Positions 57,548 to 64,000 of a DNA stretch of 64,000 nucleotides are shown here, piece after piece. How positions within the stretch are numbered: the first letter of the stretch is position 1; each line of letters begins with the position of its first letter. Origin of the DNA: Heliocidaris tuberculata (taxonomy: Eukaryota; Echinodermata; Echinoidea; Camarodonta; Echinometridae); assembly GCA_025618425.1 (NCBI GenBank), contig CM046844.1, forward strand, positions 13,080,580 to 13,144,579, in the 5' to 3' direction. The notes below the pieces were generated by a model. It did not search any database and was not told the DNA's origin. It saw only the letters and a program-made list of their open reading frames with translations. The position numbers were made by a program, and so were the translations under genes.

Positions 57548-60500
57548 AAGAAAAAAGAGAAGAAAAAAGAAAGAAGAGAGGGAAAAGGGAGAGCGGAAAG
57601 GCAACATGAAAAAAGATGGCATTGTTCTCAAGGACTTTATCCATCTACTAGTAGTGAGTAGTAGTGAGTCCGGTGCCGCCCCCATGATACCAATGCCCCT
57701 GAATCCACGCTACGCCACTCCATTAAGAGAGTAATTTAGAAGAAGAAAGATGAATTTACTTGGATGGTATCTTGGTGCAAAGTCGGATCATCGCCGGGTT
57801 GCATCCTGCTAGTCTCTGATTACCAAACTCCTTATCTAACTTCCAGTTTTCAATGATCTGTTTTAGAAAAGATAAGTATGAAATAAAAATCACAAGTAGA
57901 TTCCAGGGTCTATAGTATGTTTAGTTTAGTTTGGTTTAGTTTATTTTCCACACAAATCAATCAAATACAAATTATACATTTTTAAATACATTCTGGAATA
58001 ATAAAAATAGATTACATAATTCAAGAACAGATATGTCACAAAAATGAAAGAATCTGAAAATATAGAGAGTACATGCAATTCAAAGATTTACGTCCATGTA
58101 TATATGGTGGAGGGGCCTAAAAAATAGCTAGGCTTGTTGTGGATGGGCCCCAGTTAATAAATAATTTACAGACATGTAGAAGAAAATAATAGTAGAAGGG
58201 AGGAAGGAGGAAAAGAAAGAAAGGGAAAGGAAGCTATAGGAAGGGAGGAACTGAACAGGAAAAGGAAAACGTTATACAGAACAAGACAAAGATCACGAGA
58301 ACGGGGACGCACGGGTACTTTACAAGACAAGAAAGGATAGACAAACTAAATTGCAAGGGGATCTGCAGCTGTTATTTCAATGTGAAGAATTTTTAACACT
58401 ACGTCGCAGCATAGTAAACATGGTAAATGAGGCAATATAATAGAAGCCATGACGTAATCGTGAGTGTACACATGCACGTTAAATAAAGATATCATAAATG
58501 TATCGAATGTATATCGGATGAATACAAGAGTATTACCAAGAAGTATTACAAATTACAATATGGTTTCAAAAGAAACATCTTTAACTTTCTTTTAAATACA
58601 AATGTACTTACAGATCTTTTTATTTCGGGATTTAGAGAGTTCCAGTATTTGGGACCGGAATAGACAACTGTATTGTAGGCAAATCGTGTTCTGGTTTTTG
58701 GAAGATGGTATGAAAATGCTTGACGTGTAGGATAGTTATGCAGTTGGTTGTTTTTTTGTAAACATATAACTGAGTGCCTGAGGTAAATCGTTATTGTTCA
58801 GTTGAAACATTAGAGAACCCAGGCAGCTGTAGACTAAAAATATCGTGAACTTTCAGAATACGTCTTTCAAAGAAGAGAGGGCCGGTGTGAGCCCGTGTAT
58901 GCGGGTTAAAAATGATACGTATTGCTCTTTTTTGTATTATATATATACCAAAATTTGTTCCAGTTGGAGTTTCGTCGAATTACCCCAGGCAAGAATACCA
59001 TAGTTTATATACGGTAGCAATAAAGTTGAATATAACATATACATAATTTGGGATGGAAACATAGACATCAATTTGTACATTATACCAGTATTTCTAGATA
59101 ATATCAAGCAAATATGATTTGTATGTATTTTCCAGGTCATTTTTTCATCAATAAAAAGTCCTAGGAATTTAGTTGATTGAACTCTACTTATCTGAACATT
59201 ATTCAATGAAATATTACCAGGTAGAGTTGAAATAGATTTGCTAAATAGCATAAAATTAGTTTTGTCTAAGTTCAGTGAAAGCCTGTTAGCAAATATCCAT
59301 TCACAAATATATTGCAGCTCAGAGTTAACAACCTCAAGAAGGGTTTGAGGGTTCTTTTGAGAAAGAAATACACTTGAATCATCTGCGTATAGTATAAATG
59401 ACAATAAGCGAGATGAATATTGAAAATCATTTACATATACGATAAAAATTAGGGGGCCAAGAATGCTCCCTTGAGGAATTCTGCAAGTAACTGGTTGTTT
59501 TTTAGACTCTACTCCATTTAGTGAAACAAATTGTGTTCTATTTGTAACATAACTTTTGAACCATCAAGGGTGTCGGAAGGTACAAAATGGAGGGGGGACG
59601 TTGGCAAAACAGTTACGTCGATGTACTGAGCAAGAGCAGGGACGCGCTAGCGTAGTCAGTTTAATAATATGGGGTGAGGTGGGGGCAGCTTCAGCGTTGG
59701 CTTATATCTGGATGTATATAGACACAGGTTTTCGTGATTTTCATTTGAAAGATGGTACCAGTAGCTCTCGAAGTAGTATACTTGAGGAATATATAGAAGG
59801 AGAGACGACCATGACTAGAATGAAGGGGAAAGGGATTCTATAAGGGGTAGTAAAACAGCGCCCCATTTTCCTGTTAGCCGTAGCTTTGTCCGATGGTACA
59901 TCAGGGCCCTGTCATATAAAGAGTTGCGAATGATCCGAAGCAATAGCAAGTCATCCAATCAATCGCAAATTTACAGTCTCCTATCTCTTAAAGGGCAATC
60001 CAACCTTGGTAATAAGATGATTTGTGTGAAAGCAGAAAAATAAGAAAAACAGGATGGTGAAAGTTTGAAAGAAATCGGACAAGGACTTAAGGGGCTTTCA
60101 CACCGGGCCTGCGTAGAGTTGCGTTGTGCGGCGTACCGAGTACGCCGAAATTACGCGCAGAATCGGCGTAGGTTATGCACAGGCTGACGTACCATCGCGT
60201 ATGGTAACGTAACACATACGTAACACTACGCCAGCCTCAAATTGATTTTTCGTCGGCGTAAGGTAGCGTACTATTGCGTAGGAATGGCGTACAATAGCGT
60301 AGTGTTGCGTAGTGTTGCGTAGTGTTGCGTAGACTTGCGTAAAAAAACTTCGTACTTTCTGCGCCCAGTGCTCTGCGCCAAAAGTACGTGAAAAAAAATT
60401 AAACAAGGTTGATTTTTTGCGTCCATCTCGCGTACCCCTTTGCGTCCCTCGGCGTATTGCCACGTAGGACAGCGAAGGCACAGCGTAGGGCAGCGTAAGC

Positions 60501-61498
60501 TCGGCGTAGTCGGTACGCCGCACTACGCAACTCTACGCAGGCCCTGTGTGAAAGCCCCTTAAGAAAGTTATGGATGTTTGAAAAATGAGATCACTACATC
60601 TATGCGAATCTCAAATTGGCAATTTTGGTGAGTCAATTGTGACATTTTTGTGGACAACTCTCCCATTTGTCGTACACAAAAATATCATTAATTTGCGGTT
60701 TTCTTCGAGGCGCTTTTACCCTCGGGGCTGTTCTCAAAATATATTGGAGACAGCATATTGTTATAGGTCTTCATGAACGAAAATATCCTGCTGAGTAATG
60801 CATTTTGAAAAAAAAGTGACATTTTAGTCATTTTGTGTGTTAGAGCGAATGGGGGAGTTGTCCACAGCTACATCACAGTGACCTTACCTATTCGGCCAAT
60901 TTGAAATTCCCATAAGTATAGTGATCACAACTTTCAAAAATTCATAACTTTCTTATTGCTTATTGATTTCGTTCAAACTTTCACCAATCTGCTTCTCTGA
61001 TATTTCCTCTTTCTTTCAAAGCAGCTTGCTATTACGGTTGGATTTCCCTTTAAGTACGCAGTTGTGATTGATATTAATATGAAATTAACTTGCAGTCAAT
61101 CGCAACTATTTATAAGACGAGACCCTGGTCTGTGGTTACGCCACTCGCAAAGTCATCCAACCAGGAAACCTATCATCATGACCAGGTTCAGCGGCGTAGC
61201 CAGGGGGCGGGGCTATAAAGGTGCACATGAAAAATTATGGGGGAATGCATTTTACAAATTTCTACGTAAGCATGGTAAGCTGACTATCTTGAAAAACACC
61301 GTCACACACGCACACAAGACACAAATCAAAAACATTTACAAGTAAATCACGCATATTCATAACACTTACTATTGGCTTTGGAAAGTGTGGGGGCTTGTAA
61401 ATCTTCTCCAAATCCTCCAACGAATCCCATCTCTCTGTAGTGAATGACATCAGCTTGTTTTCAAGCTTTAGTCTCATCCCCAACTCCTTGAGATCCCA
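48293..61498 (-). CDS. Lipoxygenase, 3' ten exons (5' end outside window), predicted R-type
   Basis: Lipoxygenases insert O2 into polyunsaturated fatty acids such as arachidonate at a mononuclear non-haem iron. Exons in transcript order are 61498-61370, 57857-57760, 56670-56538, 55187-55092, 54256-54042, 53290-53031, 52082-51982, 51223-51050, 49770-49607 and 48407-48293. All have GT-AG ends and matching phases, giving 494 residues in the window. Iron ligands are HESATH (H178, H183 of the partial protein), HAAANFGQ (H373, N377) and the terminal isoleucine of PNSITI. Other family landmarks are NPxxIRLC, the FYPSD...WLLAK block and YRDDA. INNKG places Gly226 at the Coffa position, where glycine usually means R-stereochemistry and alanine S. 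A catalytic domain is about 550 residues, so roughly 50 catalytic residues and any N-terminal PLAT domain lie beyond 61498, probably outside the window. No stop or frameshift interrupts the exons. Substrate and position of attack cannot be read from sequence. Confidence 0.93.
48412..48610 (+). repeat. Polypurine tract in the last lipoxygenase intron
   Basis: A long GA-rich stretch on the + strand, hence a polypyrimidine tract in the transcript that directly precedes the final acceptor at 48408. It may strengthen splicing of the last exon. Open frames here are compositional. Confidence 0.75.
48862..49606 (-). repeat. 181-bp tandem array derived from the lipoxygenase penultimate exon and following intron
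   Basis: Four repeat units follow the real exon (anchors at 48867, 49061, 49242, 49423; real exon end at 49602). Spacing is 194, 181, 181 and 179 bases. Each unit read on the - strand contains a copy of the exon's 3' part, LLSKPLRDFEVQYMH and AFQKAVKK, then the donor and about 100 bases of intron. The donor gtaaga is kept in three units and lost in the one farthest from the exon. One unit has DFEV changed to DRDV. An in-frame TAG lies just upstream of each copy's coding part. Confidence 0.85.
49607..49770 (-). CDS. Lipoxygenase penultimate exon
   Basis: The acceptor is tctggacgaag and the donor gtaaga. Encodes TPLTEADIIEQLPNKQQTLD, then a helix and SKPLGDFEVQYMHDPAFQ. Its 3' half, donor included, is the seed of the tandem array immediately downstream (48862-49600), where the coding part recurs in diverged form. 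Confidence 0.92.
50300..50450 (+). repeat. A-rich (AAAT)n tract with poly-C
   Basis: (aaataaat)n low complexity with a C-run at 50305. The 87-codon Phe/Ile/Tyr frame on the other strand is an artefact. Confidence 0.85.
51050..51223 (-). CDS. Lipoxygenase exon (third histidine and asparagine ligands)
   Basis: The acceptor is tctatgcaag and the donor AAG|gtaagg, phase 0, 58 residues. Encodes GLPNDGHFKTAEEITTVIT, then DFIFIFSAGHAAANFGQYH. The HAAANFGQ element carries the third iron histidine and the asparagine ligand. It ends PLWLNGKPPQDK. Confidence 0.95.
51982..52082 (-). CDS. Lipoxygenase exon
   Basis: The acceptor is gattcttttcag and the donor AAG|gtactg. Encodes HPRKIAADHELQEWIRFLG then TKPKFEGEVIGGMK, equivalent to the D-x-ELQ-x-W segment of the family. 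Phase is consistent with both neighbours. Confidence 0.92.
52417..52958. mobile_element. hAT-like MITE, copy 2, in a lipoxygenase intron
   Basis: Same ends and interior as 40830-41272, with ATTGAAAG on both sides (52409-52416, 52959-52966) as 8-bp target duplication. It is longer through expansion of its poly-G, poly-T and poly-C tracts, with a C-rich run of over 80 bases near the right end. It lies between two lipoxygenase exons and does not touch splice sites. Confidence 0.9.
53031..53290 (-). CDS. Lipoxygenase exon (Coffa-site glycine, YRDDA)
   Basis: The acceptor is attttcatttttag, and the donor is the gtacaa following TATG. Encodes NKGMAPLLGEGGFTDGNMAI, then the linker to LPNYPYRDDAVLLHEAISDY and KEVVEYHY. 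YRDDA is the conserved lipoxygenase motif. The glycine two residues into the exon occupies the stereocontrol position. Confidence 0.95.
54042..54256 (-). CDS. Lipoxygenase exon (first two iron-ligand histidines)
   Basis: The acceptor is ggtttctaacag and the donor gtaggt. Encodes VFYPSDPEYTWLLAKSYF, then the HESATHLGFTH segment with two iron-binding histidines five residues apart, then the ATHR...HP...L..PH block and YLIAIN. It ends with two bases of the asparagine codon preceding the Coffa site. Confidence 0.95.
54840..55090 (-). repeat. ATT/ATC trinucleotide microsatellite beside a lipoxygenase exon
   Basis: (ATT)n, (GAT)n and (ATC)n blocks of 40-60 bases each, ending at the donor of the exon at 55092. 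The first intron bases are therefore repeat, and the open frames (poly-His, poly-Ile, poly-Asp) are artefacts. Confidence 0.92.
55092..55187 (-). CDS. Lipoxygenase exon
   Basis: The acceptor is gttttttctag and the donor CCG|gtaaat, phase 0 at both ends, 32 residues. Encodes IVSPIGLFFVNKDKYLMPVA then IQLHQDPAPNNP, the P-x-AIQL block preceding the iron-binding helix. The donor abuts a long ATT/ATC microsatellite (54840-55090). Confidence 0.92.
55329..55460 (+). pseudogene. Reverse-transcriptase C-terminal fragment
   Basis: Encodes VIEGRLLGKKSKGRSRKGFF then, past a stop, YMKQMAQDRSSWKDLL. The EG...GK...GR.R..F.D...AQDR..W..L pattern is the C-terminal tail of a common family of non-LTR endonuclease/reverse-transcriptase proteins. 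Only about 44 codons remain, in a lipoxygenase intron on the opposite strand. Confidence 0.6.
55809..56333. mobile_element. Tc1-like MITE, perfect 25-bp TIRs, TA target
   Basis: Starts CAGTGTGAGTCAATAAAAAG and ends with its exact inverse, flanked by TA (55807-55808, 56334-56335). CAGT...ACTG ends with TA duplication are diagnostic of Tc1/mariner. 525 bases is too short for the transposase. The perfect TIRs suggest recent activity. It lies in a lipoxygenase intron. Confidence 0.9.
56538..56670 (-). CDS. Lipoxygenase exon
   Basis: The acceptor is tttcctctcag and the donor GAG|gtaatg. Encodes FAVNAQDLEPLLEEGLTITE then AIKKKRLFIIDYKILKDLP, matching the L-x-I-x-DY-x-I-L segment of animal lipoxygenases. 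Confidence 0.92.
57377..57719. mobile_element. gtggcgtag ... ctacgccac TIR repeat with (AT)n core
   Basis: Ends agtggcgtagtcac and cgctacgccact are inverted. The interior has a long (AT)n block at 57446-57546 and an A/G-rich stretch. A copy starting cggcgtagccaggggg is at 61192. The 'YIYI' frames are artefacts. Confidence 0.65.
57760..57857 (-). CDS. Lipoxygenase exon (GxNPxxIRLC block)
   Basis: The acceptor is ttctaaaacag and the donor gtaaat. Encodes IIENWKLDKEFGNQRLAG followed by CNPAMIRLCTKIPS. The G-x-NP-x-x-I-R-x-C pattern is a lipoxygenase landmark. The phase (two leftover bases) fits the next exon. Confidence 0.92.
57915..59568 (-). mobile_element. 5'-truncated non-LTR retrotransposon
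   Basis: A LINE on the - strand. It starts within the reverse-transcriptase domain at about 59568 and ends at a 3' tail near 57917 with AATAAACTAAACC-type repeats. It is inserted in the lipoxygenase intron between the exons at 61370 and 57857, in the same transcriptional orientation. The coding part is listed separately. Confidence 0.8.
58546..59568 (-). pseudogene. Reverse transcriptase fragment of the LINE (motifs to C-terminus)
   Basis: Reading from 59568: WFKSYVTNRTQFVSLNG, then CRIPQGSILGPLIFIVYVND, then the catalytic box FILYADDSSVFLS (YADD). LNLDKTNFMLFS and the thumb follow. The C-terminal region has KRAIRIIFNPHTRAHTGPLF, a frameshift near 58800, NNDLPQALSYMFTK, another shift, and YPTRQAFSYHLPKTRTRF to GPKYWNSLNPEIKRS, ending KPYCNL and a stop at 58546. 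The fingers and the N-terminal endonuclease are absent. Two frameshifts make it non-functional. The YADD box and PQGSxLGP motif assign it to CR1/Jockey-like non-LTR RTs. Confidence 0.85.
59992..61049. mobile_element. TTAA element AGGG(C/A)AATCCAACC hosting a second insertion
   Basis: TIRs AGGGCAATCCAACC / AGGGAAATCCAACC with TTAA on both sides (59988-59991, 61050-61053). The element at 60091-60558 is inserted in it. A right-end relative is visible at about 22045-22060 (ggttggattaccctttaa). Confidence 0.8.
60091..60558. mobile_element. TTAA element GGGGCTTTCACAC, nested
   Basis: 468 bases with TIRs GGGGCTTTCACAC / GTGTGAAAGCCCC and perfect TTAA duplications (60087-60090, 60559-60562). The interior is unusually CpG-rich, with many tacgcaac/gttgcgta palindromes and a direct (gcgtagtgtt)n tract. 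The 116-codon frame is a product of these repeats. Confidence 0.88.
61370..61498 (-). CDS. Lipoxygenase exon (first in window)
   Basis: The acceptor is ctcaaatgcag and the donor ATA|gtaagt, phase 0 at both ends, 43 residues. Encodes WDLKELGMRLKLENKLMSF, then TTERWDSLEDLEKIYK and PPHFPKPI. It corresponds to the early catalytic domain just before the conserved W of the next exon. No further upstream exon was recognised between 61560 and 64000. Confidence 0.8.
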
Positions 61499-61557
61499 CT
61501 GCATTTGAGATGAGAAAGAAATACATTGTATCAAATATACCTCATCAGTAATACCTA

Positions 61558-61962
61558 AAGCCCACCGCACACTATACGATCGTACGATCCGATTTTGGAA
61601 ATAAATAGCAATAGCATTAAATATAGGAATTTTAACAAGTGAAAGCTACCTGATTCAGGTTCTGAAAAATAATATGAATATTCAACAAAAAAAATTGTCA
61701 GCCTCTATATCCGGAATAAGGGCCAAATCAGTTTCAAATCGTAGACAATCGCAGGACTGCTCTGGCGTCACTACGATTCGGAGCCGATTTGGCCTTTCCT
61801 CAGACTAGAAGGATCGTAATAGGCCGTGATTTCGATTTAACTATCTATGTAACTATTCAGAACCTCAGTCAAACATGTGTTTAACTATTTATATCTAATG
61901 CTATAACATTTTTCTTTCGAAATCGGATCTTATAGCCCGATTGTATAGTGTGCGGTGGGCTT
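61558..61962. mobile_element. MITE AAGCCCACCGCACACTATAC
   Basis: A 20-base TIR, AAGCCCACCGCACACTATAC, is mirrored at the right end. An internal cgatccgattttg/aaatcggatc pair extends the arms. 405 bases, just upstream of the first lipoxygenase exon in the window. Confidence 0.85.
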
Positions 61963-61964
61963 AT

Positions 61965-62365
61965 TAAAGTCACACCGCCAAACTGACCCTAAACCGACTC
62001 TAAACCGATCGATTCTAGGCCATTCGGAGTAATGTAATTTTATGTTCGGTCTGGGTCCCGTTTCATAAAACTTGTTCAACTGCCATATTTCTATGACAAA
62101 CTTGTTCTGAGTCAATCACATGCATGGATTTCAGTAGCTTATAACAGTTATTGCAACTTGTTATTGATAACAAATTTTATGAAACATGGCCCTGGTGTTG
62201 GTCTCGTTGGTGTAATTGATTCGATTTCATACCCAATTGACCTATGCCAGATTGATCAGTGAAAAGTGAATCAGTCAGGCTGGCGGTGTGGCTGATGTAT
62301 TACCAAAGCGACTCTAAACTGACTCCAAACTGACTCTAAACCGACCGATTCTAGGACATTCGGGG
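61965..62365. repeat. Repeat block with gactctaaaccgac units and a nested tttcataaaacttg MITE
   Basis: ctaaaccgactctaaaccga recurs on both sides (61990 and 62300), enclosing a segment that begins gtttcataaaacttgttcaa and ends acaaattttatgaaacatgg. The latter matches the short MITE at 44190. Confidence 0.6.
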
Positions 62366-64000
62366 AAAGGCTTGTACCGAAAGGGTGGGTAGCGTCGCGT
62401 CGTGTTCACTGGAACGCCGCCATGTCTCTTTTTTTCCCCCCTACTGTTATACCTGAGTCACCGCCAAACCTTCGCCAAACCTTCTCCAAACCGGCCTATT
62501 GTGCCACTGGGGGTATTTTTTGATAGTTTGTTCGGTCTGTACGTTGTCGGTCTGGTTTCTGTCTTGTAGGTGTGACCATGGTGACTGGGGAATAACCCTG
62601 TTGTCGGTCTTATCAGTGCGACTTGGGAGCATCTGGAAGACTACCACCTAGACTACCACTCAGGACAATTGGCCCCAGGACAACTATACATATTCGGGGA
62701 CAGCTACATCCCAAGGACAACTACCCTGACAATTACCCTGGACAAATACCCCTTTAACCATTTAACATCTAACCTCGACTGCATCTCCGACAACTACCTG
62801 GGGAGAGGGGGAGGGGGGATGTGAAATATTTGTAAAGTATGCAGCAGCATAGCAATCGCCTTTTCCCCGTTTTTACTTGTATATCCAGATATGTCAATTA
62901 GGCAGGGGCGGACTGGGAATGAAATTTCAGAGCTAGCGGCCCACTCAACCTATGTGTTTCCAAATTTACGTTGTAATGATACTGATACGATGCTGCTATA
63001 AGCCTAGGCATGAGCGCAATATTCCTTTATTCCTTATTCCGGGTAATAATTAGACGTGTCATGATTTAAGAGCATAAAATTATATTGTTGTATGTGGAGA
63101 TTCAGCAAGGGAGTGGAGGTACCGAGTAGAGTGTATAATCATGAGGGGGAGGGGGTGCTCTTCTGATGGGAGGAAATGTACTCTGGCGGATTCCGGGGCG
63201 AATTTGAGGGGCACAACCAACTTTTTCACCATCGGTGCTAAAAAACTAAAACTAAACCAGGCATTCTTTAAATACACTCCTTTTTTAAGCTTGAAAAAAA
63301 AATCGGAAATGCGCCCCCCCCCCCCTAAAAGTTACTCTACACCAAAGGCGAAGTGGCCGTGGAGAGGGGTTGTGGAGTTTTCCACACAGGCTCATCCGTA
63401 TTTTGGTCTAAGGGCCGGTGTGACGACAGATCGTGTTATGCGGCAGATTGTGTACCATGGTGTACCGTCACATAATCCGCCCGGCGGATATGGTACTCTG
63501 CTCGGCGAAAGGGCAGGCGGATTTGGTATCATTTGGCGAATATCGTTCCCTTTGAAAATATCGTTTGATAGTCTTATTTTATCAGACAAAAAAAAAATGG
63601 TCTCATACAATCAGACCATACATAATTAGACGATAATAATAGTAAGCAATCAGGGCAAGTGTAATAATTCATATGAAACACTAGTTCAAATAGACCCCAG
63701 TTTAAAGGGACAGTTTGATATTGTTTTAGCAATGATGAAAAAGTTAATACAAACTTTTAAAAAAGAGCAATAAAACCATGAAAAGGATTTAAGAAAAGAT
63801 ATTTTCAAGTAAATTATGGCATTAAAAATAAATGCGTAAGGTTGCGTAGTACTTAAAAAACAAAAGAAAAAAAATAGCAAAAAATAACGATAACATTTTT
63901 GCTTGGAACTTGACAATTTTTTTTTTTAATTTGTTTATTTGTTTTGCATACAAAATGGTTTGACGTGGGGGCGCGTTTATATTCACACACGATTATTTAA
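62366..64000. other. Right end of window, no exon recognised
   Basis: Contains a ggacaactac tandem stretch at 62660-62800, a 'cggactgggaatg' repeat fragment at 62900 and poly-C at 63315. The lipoxygenase 5' exons should lie on the - strand beyond 61498, but none could be identified here. Confidence 0.45.

Noticed and set aside
57308..57685. YIYI-repeat frames on both strands
   Set aside because: (AT)n dinucleotide tract inside a TIR repeat.
60173..60523. 116-codon frame on the - strand
   Set aside because: Built from palindromic tacgcaac repeats inside the GGGGCTTTCACAC element.
62447..63277. Upstream lipoxygenase exons or PLAT domain
   Set aside because: Searched by eye on the - strand. 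No frame with family motifs and suitable splice sites was found, so the 5' part is taken to lie outside the window.

Overview
The window looks like genomic DNA from an animal, most likely a marine invertebrate deuterostome and probably an echinoderm such as a sea urchin. This rests on small phase-consistent exons with GT-AG introns, a retained animal urease accessory gene, an animal-type lipoxygenase, several non-LTR retrotransposon lineages, a tRNA-headed SINE and very many short inverted-repeat elements. The species assignment is inference. Nothing resembles a bacterial operon, a CRISPR array or an rRNA gene.

Two cellular genes can be assembled. The first is a complete urease accessory GTPase gene (UreG) on the + strand in six exons from 28772 to 37977. 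It encodes 260 residues with a histidine-rich N-terminus, P-loop, CPH metal motif and NKTD motif. The second is a lipoxygenase gene on the - strand. Its last ten exons lie between 61498 and 48293 and give 494 residues ending in the iron-ligand isoleucine. Its 5' part (any PLAT domain and the start of the catalytic domain) lies beyond the window's right edge. All five iron ligands are present, and a glycine sits at the position that usually separates R- from S-lipoxygenases. The two genes converge across a 10 kb gene-free interval.

The first 28 kb hold no convincing cellular gene. They are layers of mobile DNA: foldback and TTAA-flanked inverted-repeat elements, a polypurine minisatellite interrupted by a nested TIR element, a tRNA-derived SINE, three retrotransposon coding fragments, a roughly 1.2 kb element with tandem nuclear-receptor-like half sites, and a roughly 190 bp satellite. 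The introns of both genes are also loaded with insertions. UreG intron 4 carries a TTAA element split by two further elements. The lipoxygenase introns carry an 8-bp-TSD element, a Tc1-like element, a reverse-transcriptase fragment, a LINE 3' half and a 181 bp tandem array built from the penultimate exon's own 3' end.

The points most worth a second look are the exon-derived tandem array in the lipoxygenase, the predicted R-stereospecificity, the multi-family TTAA element population with one matching empty site inside the window, the direct-repeat receptor motifs carried by a dispersed element, and a small TTAA element that encloses a 60-codon open frame.
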